Positions 43,928 through 52,536 of a DNA stretch of 64,000 bases are shown here, piece by piece. The notes beneath the pieces are model-generated. The model had not been told where the DNA came from and made no database searches. It was given only the letters and a program-made list of their open reading frames with translations. The stretch's first letter is position 1; each line of letters begins with the position of its first letter. Made by a program: the position numbers and the translations under genes. Source of the DNA: an uncultured Christensenella sp. (lineage in GTDB: Bacteria; Bacillota; Clostridia; Christensenellales; UBA3700); assembly GCA_910583995.1 (NCBI GenBank), contig CAJTYW010000002.1, forward strand, positions 1-64,000, in the 5' to 3' direction.

Positions 43928-44063
43928 AGCTTTTTATAATTAATAAAAGCGTAAACAATTGAATTGTAATTTATTTATAACAATTTAAATGATTATAATT
44001 TGGTGTTAATATAAAAAATAAAAGAACTTAATAGAGAAAATAATAATTTGTTTGGAGAATGGT

Positions 44064-45455
44064 ATGATAAAATTTTCAAATCAAGATAATTTATTGGTAG
44101 AGAGAACTTGGAAACCACACTTGCAGGATAATATTAATCCTGAATTGTTCAGAGACTTTTTTGATTACGAAAGTATTCCTAAAATTGCGTTTAACTTTAG
44201 ACAGACACCGCTAGATATGCCGGAAAATATTTGGATTACAGATACAACTTTCCGTGATGGACAGCAATCAACATCACCATTTACCGCAAAACAAATTGTA
44301 GATTTATACAAATTAATGCACAAGCTTGGCGGTAAAAATGGTATTATTCGTCAGTCAGAGTTTTTCCTATATACAGAAAAGGACAGACAAGCTGTTCGTG
44401 AGTGTATGGAATTGGGATATGAGTTCCCTGAAATTACAAGCTGGATTAGAGCAAGTGAAAAAGACTTTGAGCTTGTAAAAGAGATGAATATAAGGGAAAC
44501 AGGTATTTTGGTTAGTTGCAGTGACTACCACATCTTTAAAAAGATGAATTTGACAAGAAAGCAAGCTTTGGATAAATACCTAAGCGTTGTAAAAATGGCT
44601 TTGGATAGAGGAATTGTCCCACGTTGCCATTTTGAAGATATTACAAGAGCGGATTTTTATGGCTTTGTTGTGCCATTTGCAAACGAGCTTATGAAACTAG
44701 CAAAAGAGTCTGGTATTCCTATTAAAATTCGTGCTTGCGATACTTTAGGATATGGCGTAGGTTTTCCTGGTGTTGCTATGCCAAGAAGTGTACAAGGTAT
44801 TGTTAGTGGTTTGAAATATTATGCGGAAGTTCCTTCCGAACAACTTGAATGGCACGGTCATAATGACTTTTACAAAGTTGTTACCAATGCAGATACTGCG
44901 TGGCTTTATGGTTGTTCAGCTGTAAACTGCAGTTTGCTTGGTATTGGTGAGAGAACAGGTAACTGCCCATTGGAAGCTATGGCTATAGAGTATTGTCAAT
45001 TTAAGGGCACAACTGACGGAATGGATTTGTCTGTTATTACTGAAATTGCGGACTACTTTGAAAAAGAGCTTGATTATGTAATTCCACCACGCACTCCGTT
45101 TGTTGGAAGAAGTTTCAACACTACAAGAGCGGGCGTTCACGCAGACGGACTTTTGAAAGACCAAGAAATTTACAATATTTTTGATACCGAAAAGATTTTG
45201 GGTAAGCCACCACTTGTAAGTATTGATTCTCACTCAGGACTAGCAGGTGTTGCTTACTGGATAAATGGTTACTACGATTTGGACGATTGCGACAGAATAG
45301 ACAAAAAAGACCCTATCTGCGTTAAGATTAAAGAAATTATTGACGATTTATACGCTCAAGGTAGAACTACTGTTATGGGTGACGACGAACTTGATAGTTT
45401 GGTTGCTCAAATTGACCCAAAAAGACACAAAGCATTACTTTTACAAGCAAAATAA
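44064..45455 (+). CDS. HMGL-like synthase, probable citrate (Re)-synthase
   Basis: Start at 44064, with GGAG 6 nt upstream; a TTG at 44052 overlaps it. The 463-aa protein belongs to the isopropylmalate/homocitrate synthase superfamily: DTTFRDGQQS (metal and acetyl-CoA site), HFEDITRADFYGF, RACDTLGYG and WHGHNDFYKV (metal His pair). Length, the RDGQQ-type start and IRQSEFFLY match what I recall of the clostridial Re-citrate synthase, which replaces Si-citrate synthase in anaerobes. 2-Isopropylmalate synthase is the alternative; no leu genes are nearby and the LeuA regulatory domain is missing. Confidence 0.65.
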   Translation: MIKFSNQDNLLVERTWKPHLQDNINPELFRDFFDYESIPKIAFNFRQTPLDMPENIWITDTTFRDGQQSTSPFTAKQIVDLYKLMHKLGGKNGIIRQSEFFLYTEKDRQAVRECMELGYEFPEITSWIRASEKDFELVKEMNIRETGILVSCSDYHIFKKMNLTRKQALDKYLSVVKMALDRGIVPRCHFEDITRADFYGFVVPFANELMKLAKESGIPIKIRACDTLGYGVGFPGVAMPRSVQGIVSGLKYYAEVPSEQLEWHGHNDFYKVVTNADTAWLYGCSAVNCSLLGIGERTGNCPLEAMAIEYCQFKGTTDGMDLSVITEIADYFEKELDYVIPPRTPFVGRSFNTTRAGVHADGLLKDQEIYNIFDTEKILGKPPLVSIDSHSGLAGVAYWINGYYDLDDCDRIDKKDPICVKIKEIIDDLYAQGRTTVMGDDELDSLVAQIDPKRHKALLLQAK

Positions 45456-45537
45456 TGTAAAATTTTGTTAAAAGTATTGAATTTTTCATTTTTCCATAGT
45501 ACAATATATATGAACAATATTTATTGTGGAGGGAAAT

Positions 45538-45939
45538 ATGATTTATATTATTTACGGAGCAAAAGGTACAGGCAAAACTAAGCGTTTGATTGACAGAGCA
45601 AATACTGCTGTTATGGACGGCGAAGTTGTATTTATCACTGATACAGACAAGTACAATTTTTCTATCAAACATAAAGTAAGATTAATCAACGCAACTGACT
45701 ATCACGTAGTTAGTGAGCAAGGACTTTTGGGATTTATTAGCGGTATGGTTGCCGGCAATAGCGATATTCAGCACATTTATATAGATGGTTCACACAGAAT
45801 TTGCGGTGAAGAAATTGCAGAAATGGAGTATTTTTACAATAACTTAGGTGATTTTGCTGAAAAAGCAAATGTAGATATCACACTTGCAGTAAGTGAAGCT
45901 GAAGAGAATTTGCCGGATTTTATTAAAAAATATATTTAA
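45538..45939 (+). CDS. Small P-loop NTPase-like protein of unknown function
   Basis: Start at 45538, after GGAGG. The 133-aa protein begins MIYIIYGAKGTGKTK, a clear Walker A (GAKGTGKT), with a Walker-B-like HIYIDGSHR. Too short for a helicase or full ATPase; no family recognised. It lies between the citrate-synthase-like gene and thrC and is probably transcribed alone. Confidence 0.65.
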   Translation: MIYIIYGAKGTGKTKRLIDRANTAVMDGEVVFITDTDKYNFSIKHKVRLINATDYHVVSEQGLLGFISGMVAGNSDIQHIYIDGSHRICGEEIAEMEYFYNNLGDFAEKANVDITLAVSEAEENLPDFIKKYI

Positions 45940-45986
45940 AACGGTTAAATACATCAAAGAGCCTAACCGTTGTTAGGCTTTTTTTG
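45940..45986 (+). terminator. Terminator with an overlapping alternative hairpin
   Basis: AGCCTAAC / GTTAGGCT (45960-45979) plus seven Ts. The left arm overlaps a second possible pairing, AACGGTTA / TAACCGTT (45940-45971), so the two hairpins exclude each other. It lies just upstream of thrC. Confidence 0.7.
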
Positions 45987-46002
45987 TTAAAAGGAGTTTT
46001 TT

Positions 46003-47487
46003 ATGCAATATGTAAGTACAAGGGCAAAAAATAATGTTGTAGAAAGTGCACAGGCTATTGTAAAAGGTTTGTCTGAAGATGGCGGACTTTTTGTTCCAAG
46101 CGAATTTCCTGCTATCACAAAAGAAGAACTTTTGGCTATGGGGGATATGGAATATAGTGACAGAGCAGCGGTTGTTTTAAGTAAATATTTGACAGATTTT
46201 ACTTTGGACGAACTTAAAGAGTACACAGCAAAGGCTTATGCAAGATTTTATGATGATGACCCGTGTCCGTTGGTCGCAATTGACGAGAAAACATACATTC
46301 TTGAATTGTGGCACGGTCCTACTTGTGCTTTTAAGGATATGGCTTTAACTTTGCTTCCGCATTTGATGGTTGCGTCAAGAAAGAAAATCGGCGAGACTGG
46401 TAAAACTCTTATTTTGGTAGCAACAAGCGGTGATACTGGTAAAGCAGCTTTGGAAGGCTTTAAAGATGTTGAAGGTTGTGAAATTATTGTTTTCTATCCA
46501 TCTGAAGGCGTTTCAGATATGCAAAAACTTCAAATGCAAACACAAGCAGGCGATAATGTTTATGTTTGTGCAATCAAAGGTAATTTTGACGATGCTCAAA
46601 GTGCAGTAAAAGTTATCTTTAATGATGATAATGTAAAAGCACAATTGTTAGAGAAAGGCTATAAATTGTCAAGTGCAAACTCTATCAACTGGGGTAGATT
46701 AGTTCCACAAATTGCATACTATGTTTCAAGTTATGTTGATTTACTATCTAGTGGTGAGTTAAACTATGGTGACAAAATCAATTTCTGTGTTCCTTCAGGT
46801 AACTTCGGTAATATATTAGCGGGTTATTATGCAATGAGAATGGGTATTCCTATCGGTAAATTAATTTGTGCATCAAATAAAAACAAAGTACTTACAGAGT
46901 TCTTTGAATCTGGCAAATACGATATTAACAGAGAGTTTTATAAGACAATGAGTCCTTCAATGGATATTTTAATAAGCTCAAATTTGGAAAGATTGTTATT
47001 TGAAATTTCAGGAAGAGATGATAAAGCTGTTTCAGAATTAATGAATAATTTGAAAACAAACGGATATTACACTCTTGATTTTGATACTTTTAAGAAAAAT
47101 GCAAGCAATTTTGAAGGTGGTTTTTCTGAAGAAGATATGACAATGGATACAATTGAAGAGTTTTATGATGAAAACGATTATTTGCTTGATACTCACACAG
47201 CTGTTGCTGTAGGTGTTTATAATGAGTACAGTAGGCAAAGCGGCGATAATACTCCAACTGTTATCGTATCTACTGCAAGCCCTTACAAATTCCCTCAAGA
47301 TGTGTACAATGCTTTGACAGGACAATATATCGAAGATAGCATAAAAGCTGCGGATATGTTAGAAGAGTATACTGGTTACGAAATTCCTGAACCTTTGCAA
47401 AATTTGCAGTCTAGGGAAGTAAGATTTAAAGACGTAATAGAAAAAGACCAAATCAAACAAGCAGTATTAAATGCAATTAAAAAATGA
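46003..47487 (+). CDS. thrC: Threonine synthase
   Basis: PLP enzyme converting O-phosphohomoserine to threonine. The 494-aa protein has the long (fungal/E. coli-type) architecture: N-terminal QYVSTRAKN, PLP-lysine motif WHGPTCAFKDMAL, ATSGDTGKAAL phosphate loop and FCVPSGNFGNILAGYYA. AAGGAG before the start. Monocistronic, terminator on both sides. Confidence 0.95.
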   Translation: MQYVSTRAKNNVVESAQAIVKGLSEDGGLFVPSEFPAITKEELLAMGDMEYSDRAAVVLSKYLTDFTLDELKEYTAKAYARFYDDDPCPLVAIDEKTYILELWHGPTCAFKDMALTLLPHLMVASRKKIGETGKTLILVATSGDTGKAALEGFKDVEGCEIIVFYPSEGVSDMQKLQMQTQAGDNVYVCAIKGNFDDAQSAVKVIFNDDNVKAQLLEKGYKLSSANSINWGRLVPQIAYYVSSYVDLLSSGELNYGDKINFCVPSGNFGNILAGYYAMRMGIPIGKLICASNKNKVLTEFFESGKYDINREFYKTMSPSMDILISSNLERLLFEISGRDDKAVSELMNNLKTNGYYTLDFDTFKKNASNFEGGFSEEDMTMDTIEEFYDENDYLLDTHTAVAVGVYNEYSRQSGDNTPTVIVSTASPYKFPQDVYNALTGQYIEDSIKAADMLEEYTGYEIPEPLQNLQSREVRFKDVIEKDQIKQAVLNAIKK

Positions 47488-47491
47488 TATT

Positions 47492-47525
47492 AAAAAACTA
47501 TCCTAAACAGGATAGTTTTTTTGTT
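47492..47525. terminator. Bidirectional terminator after thrC
   Basis: AAAAAACTATCCT and its complement with a 4-nt loop; T run on the plus strand and A run before it. Confidence 0.85.
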
Positions 47526-47641
47526 TAGTTATTATAAATTTTGTTTTTTATGAACTTTGATAATCAATTAAATTAATGTAATTCTTTAGATAAAACCATT
47601 CAAAAATCGATATTAATTGTGTAAAAATTCAAAATCAATGT

Positions 47642-48754
47642 TTAAAGTTTTGATAGTACGCTTAGCAAATTGCGACAATCGCTTAAAGTGTTATTATAGC
47701 CGATACTAATTCTGCAAAGTCCGTCATCTATTGTACCTAAATATTGATGAATTTTAGGGGCACAATGAAGTCCGCTACGCACGGCAATATTGTGATTATT
47801 TAAAATTTCGGCAACTTCGCTTGAAGATAAACCATCAACTTGAATGGAAATTACGGCTGAAGGAAAGTCAGAGTAACAAGTAACTTTTGGCATACTTTTC
47901 AAGCCATAAATTATCTCACCAGATAGATACTTATAATGTCTATTCAATTGCATAAAGTTTGAGTAAGTCCAATCAAAAGCTTTAGATAGGGCAATTATGC
48001 CACCTGTGTTTATTGTTCCACATTCATAGCCTTCTGGATAGTGATTAGGTTGCTCCAATAAATCACTGTCGGTACCTGTTCCGCCAAACTTTATGTGTTT
48101 TAATACAATATCTTTTTTGACTAACAAAAAACCTGTGCCTTGCATTCCGTGGATTCCTTTATGTCCGCAAGAAGCAAGCATATCAATATCAAACCCAGTT
48201 ACATCAATTTGTTCGTGACCTAATGACTGAGCAGTATCAATAAGCAATTTTATATTGTGTTTTTTTGTAATTTTTCCAATTTCGCCTATATCTTGTGTAA
48301 TACCCGTAACATTAGAAGTTTGGTTTACAATCACTAGAGAAGTTTTGTCTGTTATAGCTTGCTCCACTTGAGTTGGAGATATTTTGCCTGTCAAATCGGG
48401 CATAAGGTAAGTAACTTTTACGCCAAAATTATTCTCCAAAAAATTAAGTGGTCTAAGTACGGAATTATGCTCATATATTGTTGTAATTATATGAGTATTT
48501 GATTGAACATATCCTAAAATTGCCATATTCAAGGCTTCAGTGCAGTTATTTGTGAAAATTACTTCGTAATCATCACTTGCGTTTAAATGTTTTTTTATGT
48601 TTTCACGCGTTAAAAGCACTTTTGTTGCTGTTCTTATGCAATCTTTATGTCCGCTCCTTCCACTATTGCAAGAAGCTAATACAAAACGATTATATTCGTC
48701 TATTACACATTTCGGTTTAAATCTTGAAGTTGCAGAATTGTCAAAATATATCAT
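47642..48754 (-). CDS. Cysteine-desulfurase-family aminotransferase (class V)
   Basis: The 370-aa PLP protein has YFDNSATS at the start, the Schiff-base Lys in SCGHKGIHGMQGTG and a catalytic-type Cys in RSGLHCAPKIH. It resembles cysteine desulfurase/selenocysteine-lyase-like proteins that release sulfur or selenium from cysteine or selenocysteine. No iscU/sufU is nearby. Divergent from a DUF3343 Se/S-carrier-like gene about 100 bp away, a pairing that suggests shared sulfur or selenium handling. Confidence 0.8.
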   Translation of the reverse strand: MIYFDNSATSRFKPKCVIDEYNRFVLASCNSGRSGHKDCIRTATKVLLTRENIKKHLNASDDYEVIFTNNCTEALNMAILGYVQSNTHIITTIYEHNSVLRPLNFLENNFGVKVTYLMPDLTGKISPTQVEQAITDKTSLVIVNQTSNVTGITQDIGEIGKITKKHNIKLLIDTAQSLGHEQIDVTGFDIDMLASCGHKGIHGMQGTGFLLVKKDIVLKHIKFGGTGTDSDLLEQPNHYPEGYECGTINTGGIIALSKAFDWTYSNFMQLNRHYKYLSGEIIYGLKSMPKVTCYSDFPSAVISIQVDGLSSSEVAEILNNHNIAVRSGLHCAPKIHQYLGTIDDGLCRISIGYNNTLSDCRNLLSVLSKL

Positions 48755-48855
48755 ATTACTCTCCTAAAAACATAGTATGCAGGAACGCTTTTTTTGTGTT
48801 AATCATTTAATGTTATAGGGAACTATTTACATATCACAAAAAGGGAGGTAATGTG

Positions 48856-49113
48856 ATGAATATTATTATTGCATTTAAAGCCCGTAGCGATAGTTTAAAG
48901 TTTAGCGAGTTATTACGAAAAGGAGGGGTTCCTTCTACAATTATCAATACCCCGCGTGAGTTATCTGTCGGGTGCGGACTTAGCGTCAGTGTAGAACAAA
49001 AATACAGAGAGTATGCTTTGAAAGCTTTGACAGCTTTTGATAAAACGACATACATTGGGACATATCAACTTATGAAAAGTGGAGCAAGAACAATAGCAGT
49101 AGCTATAAGATAA
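48856..49113 (+). CDS. DUF3343 small protein, putative Se/S-carrier-like
   Basis: The 85-aa protein starts at 48856, after GGGAGG. Motifs TPRELSVGCGLSVSV (conserved Cys) and FKARSDSLKFSELL are those of the DUF3343/Se-S carrier family. The single Cys could carry persulfide or perselenide handed over by the neighbouring desulfurase; that partnership is inference. Confidence 0.75.
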   Translation: MNIIIAFKARSDSLKFSELLRKGGVPSTIINTPRELSVGCGLSVSVEQKYREYALKALTAFDKTTYIGTYQLMKSGARTIAVAIR

Positions 49114-49115
49114 AA

Positions 49116-49142
49116 AAAGGTGCGAGCAATCGCACCTTTAGA
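49116..49142 (+). terminator. Terminator of the DUF3343 gene
   Basis: AAAGGTGCGA / TCGCACCTTT, 4-nt loop. The rest of the 49140-49441 gap is AT-rich spacer ending in the nth promoter. Confidence 0.75.
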
Positions 49143-49376
49143 TATTATTTAGCGTGGCAAAATTTGCAAGTTTTTAATTTTATTTATGTAAAATTGCTAT
49201 GTTTAACAGCTTATTTAATCTTTTGATTTATCGTGAATTATTGTTAAAAATTAACTTTTTAGTTGTTTAATTATGTCAAATACAAAAATTCAATCAATAT
49301 AGTCCATAAATTACGCTATTTTATTGCTTTTCGTCTTTAAAATTTATTTTATATTATTTAAAAATATAAAAAATAC

Positions 49377-49405
49377 TTGAAATCACAATAAAAATATGTT
49401 ACAAT
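49377..49405 (+). promoter_or_regulatory. Promoter of nth
   Basis: TTGAAA, 17-bp spacer, TACAAT; 36 bp before the start. Confidence 0.65.
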
Positions 49406-49441
49406 ATTTTGTTGTAGACTACATACAAAAGAGAGTGTTAT

Positions 49442-50080
49442 ATGGATATAGATATAATTTTGGAAAAGCTAAAAAAAATTCATAATAATCCTGTTTGCGA
49501 GCTGGAATATGATAATCCCTTTCATTTATTGATTGCGGTAATACTTTCTGCCCAATGCACGGATAAAAGAGTTAATAAAATAACTCCTGCATTGTTTGAA
49601 AAATGGCAGACACCTGAAGAGTTTGCACAGCTTACTCAGGAAGAATTAATACCTTATATCAAATCTTGCGGTTATTATAACGCAAAATCAAAATCTATTA
49701 TTGAAGCAGCAAAAAGTATTGTTTCAGAATATAATGGTAAAGTTCCAGAAACTGTGGAAGAACTTATGACGCTTCGTGGTGTTGGCAAAAAAACAGCAAA
49801 TGTAGTTTATGCAGTAGCTTTTGGCGGTGACGCAATAGCAGTTGATACTCACGTTAGAAGAGTTAGTAACAGAATAGGGCTATCAAACAGCAACGATGTT
49901 TTGAAAATTGAAAAGGATTTGAATGAGTTAGTTCCACAAGCAGAATGGTCTGTTTTGCATCATTTGCTTATTCACCACGGAAGATATATTTGTATGGCAA
50001 GAAATCCTAAATGTAACGAATGTTTACTAAATACCGAATGTAAATATTTTAATAGCGGTAACAACAAATTGCCTGACTAA
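49442..50080 (+). CDS. nth: Endonuclease III (DNA glycosylase/AP lyase)
   Basis: The 212-aa base-excision repair enzyme removes oxidised pyrimidines. It has the helix-hairpin-helix LRGVGKKTANVV, with the catalytic Lys in SAQCTDKRV-LRGVGKKTA context, the catalytic Asp in AVDTHVRRVSNR and a 4Fe-4S motif CMARNPKCNECLLNTEC (C-x6-C-x2-C-x5-C). Length typical. It is followed at 15 bp by nfnA, possibly co-transcribed. Confidence 0.95.
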   Translation: MDIDIILEKLKKIHNNPVCELEYDNPFHLLIAVILSAQCTDKRVNKITPALFEKWQTPEEFAQLTQEELIPYIKSCGYYNAKSKSIIEAAKSIVSEYNGKVPETVEELMTLRGVGKKTANVVYAVAFGGDAIAVDTHVRRVSNRIGLSNSNDVLKIEKDLNELVPQAEWSVLHHLLIHHGRYICMARNPKCNECLLNTECKYFNSGNNKLPD

Positions 50081-50095
50081 GATAAGGGGTAGGAT

Positions 50096-50932
50096 ATGAA
50101 TAAAATTTTAAAGAAAAGACAATTGAGTGAAAATGTTAATGAGTATGTTGTGCAAGCACCTGAAGTTGCAAAGCACGCACGTCCTGGACAATTTATTATT
50201 TTAAGAGTGGACGAGAATGGCGAAAGGGTACCATTTACAATTGCAGATATTGATAATGTGGAAGGTACAATAACCATACTTGTACAAACTATTGGTATGA
50301 CTACATACAAATTATCTCTTTTAAAAGAAGGCGATTTTATTCACGACTTTGTAGGTCCACTTGGCAATCCTACAGACCTTAATGATTATAAAAACATTGT
50401 TTTAGTCGGTGGTGGTATAGGCAGTGCCGTAATTTATCCACAAGCAAAATACAGGCATCAAAATGGTTTGCAATGTGATGTTATAGTAGGTGCTAGGACT
50501 AAAAATCTTTTAGTTTATGAGAACGAGTTTAAAGCAAATTCAGATAATTTGTACATTGTTACAGATGACGGAAGTTATGTTGAAAAAGGCTTTGTTACAA
50601 ATAAACTTGAAGCACTTATACAACAAGGCAAAAACTACGATTGCGTTTTTGCAGTTGGTCCTGTAATGATGATGAAAGCTGTTTGCGATTTGACAAAAAA
50701 ATATGGCATTAAAACTATTGTATCAATGAATTCCACAATGGTGGACGGCACAGGAATGTGTGGTTGTTGTAGACTTACTGTTGGCGGTGAGACTAAATAC
50801 GCTTGTGTTGATGGTCCTGAGTTTGATGGTCATAAAATAGATTTTATGGAATCTGTAAACAGAAGTAAATTTTACAGAGATTATGAATGTGAATGTTATA
50901 AGAGGGAGCTTGAGAAAAATGGTAAAAACTGA
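50096..50932 (+). CDS. nfnA: NADH-dependent reduced ferredoxin:NADP+ oxidoreductase, small subunit (NfnA)
   Basis: The 278-aa FAD/NAD-binding, 2Fe-2S protein of the dihydroorotate-dehydrogenase electron-transfer family. It shows ARPGQFIILRVDENGERVPFT (FAD site), VGGGIGSAVIYP (NAD loop) and GTGMCGCCRLTVGGETKYACVDGPEF (2Fe-2S cysteines). With NfnB it performs electron-bifurcating transhydrogenation in anaerobes. PyrK-like proteins share the fold, but the NfnB neighbour fixes the call. It overlaps nfnB by 14 nt. Confidence 0.85.
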   Translation: MNKILKKRQLSENVNEYVVQAPEVAKHARPGQFIILRVDENGERVPFTIADIDNVEGTITILVQTIGMTTYKLSLLKEGDFIHDFVGPLGNPTDLNDYKNIVLVGGGIGSAVIYPQAKYRHQNGLQCDVIVGARTKNLLVYENEFKANSDNLYIVTDDGSYVEKGFVTNKLEALIQQGKNYDCVFAVGPVMMMKAVCDLTKKYGIKTIVSMNSTMVDGTGMCGCCRLTVGGETKYACVDGPEFDGHKIDFMESVNRSKFYRDYECECYKRELEKNGKN

Positions 50933-52304
50933 AAGGAATAAAACTATTACAAGACCTAGCGAAATAAGAGTTAAGGATTTTGACGAGGTATCTTTGGGAT
51001 TTACCAAGGAACTTATGAAAGCGGAAGCCGAAAGATGTATTAATTGTAAAAATGCACCTTGTACTACTGGTTGTCCTGTTGGCGTTAAGATTCCGGAATT
51101 TATACAATGCCTTAAAAATGACGATTTGGACGGCGCTGTAAAAATAATCAAGCTTGATAATAACTTGCCATCTATATGTGGAAGAGTTTGTCCGCAAGAA
51201 AAACAATGCGAAGACAAATGTATTCGCAAATTGAAATTGGGTGGTTCTGTTGCAATAGGCAGTTTGGAGAGATATGTAGGTGATTACGCTTTAAACGATA
51301 ACAAGCCTACACCAAAGCCTAGTAAAAAAATTGCCTATAAAGTTGCGGTTATTGGTAGTGGTCCTAGTGGACTTACTTGTGCAGCTGATTGTGCTAATGC
51401 AGGACTTGATGTAACAATTTTTGAAGCATTTCATCAAGCAGGTGGTGTACTTGTTTATGGTATACCTGAATTTAGATTGCCAAAAGACGAAATTGTAAAA
51501 AAAGAAATAAACAAATTGATTGAGCTTGGTGTTAAAATAAAATACAACACCGTAATAGGTAAAACTATAAAAATTGAAGAATTGCAAAATGAATTTGATG
51601 CAATTTTTATTGGAACAGGTGCGGGACTTCCTTCTTTTATGAATATCCCAGGTGAAAATTTAAACGGCGTTTATAGTGCCAATGAATTTTTAACACGCGT
51701 TAATTTGATGAAAGCGTTTAAACAAAATGCAGATACACCTGTGTTTGTAGGCAAAAATGTTGCTATAGTAGGTGCAGGTAATGTTGCTATGGATGCAGCA
51801 AGAACGGCAAAAAGATTGGGTGCTGACAATGTATACATAGTTTACAGGCGTTCAAAGGAAGAAATGCCTGCAAGAATTGAAGAGATTGAACACGCAATTG
51901 AAGAAGGTATTGAATTAAAACTTTTGACAAATCCTACTAAAATTTTAGGCGAACAATTTGTTGAAGGTATGGAATGTGTACAAATGGAGCTTGGTGAGCC
52001 TGATGCAAGCGGTAGAAGGAGACCAGTTGAAATTGCAAACTCAAATTTTGTTTTGTCTGTTGACCAAGTTATTATGTCAATTGGTACAAGACCTAATCCA
52101 TTGCTTACAAATGAGTATAAAGCACTTGAAACAACAAAACGCGGTACACTTATTGTAAATGAAGAATCACAGGAAACAGTTGTTAAAAATATTTTTGCTG
52201 GTGGAGATGCTGTTACAGGTGCTGCAACTGTTATTCTTGCTATGGGTGCAGGTAAAAATGCCGCAAAAACAATTATAGCAAGAGCTTTGAGTAAAACTAT
52301 TTGA
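50919..52304 (+). CDS. nfnB: NfnB, glutamate-synthase-beta-like large subunit of the Nfn complex
   Basis: Start at 50919 (MVKTERNKT) inside the end of nfnA; a further ATG at 50883 is less likely. The 461-aa flavoprotein has two N-terminal 4Fe-4S Cys clusters (CINCKNAPCTTGCPVGVKIP and CGRVCPQEKQCEDKC), the FAD loop IGSGPSGLTCAADC and the NAD(P) loop VGAGNVAMDAA. GltD of glutamate synthase is similar, but gltB is absent and nfnA is adjacent. Confidence 0.88.
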   Translation: MVKTERNKTITRPSEIRVKDFDEVSLGFTKELMKAEAERCINCKNAPCTTGCPVGVKIPEFIQCLKNDDLDGAVKIIKLDNNLPSICGRVCPQEKQCEDKCIRKLKLGGSVAIGSLERYVGDYALNDNKPTPKPSKKIAYKVAVIGSGPSGLTCAADCANAGLDVTIFEAFHQAGGVLVYGIPEFRLPKDEIVKKEINKLIELGVKIKYNTVIGKTIKIEELQNEFDAIFIGTGAGLPSFMNIPGENLNGVYSANEFLTRVNLMKAFKQNADTPVFVGKNVAIVGAGNVAMDAARTAKRLGADNVYIVYRRSKEEMPARIEEIEHAIEEGIELKLLTNPTKILGEQFVEGMECVQMELGEPDASGRRRPVEIANSNFVLSVDQVIMSIGTRPNPLLTNEYKALETTKRGTLIVNEESQETVVKNIFAGGDAVTGAATVILAMGAGKNAAKTIIARALSKTI

Positions 52305-52536
52305 TAATTCGACAAATGTTTTTAAAATAGTAAATTGATATAGTTTTTTGAGTTTAAATTTAGTTAATAATAAACTTGAGTTGCAATAACAGCTAGAAAA
52401 AAATCTTGTTTAAATTTTTTATTTTAAAAAGATGACTTTTGATTTTAAAATTTGATTAATAGATGTAAGAATTTTTACTTTAGGAAAAAAAATTAATAAA
52501 TAATACCGATTTTCGGTGGATAAAATAGGAGATATT

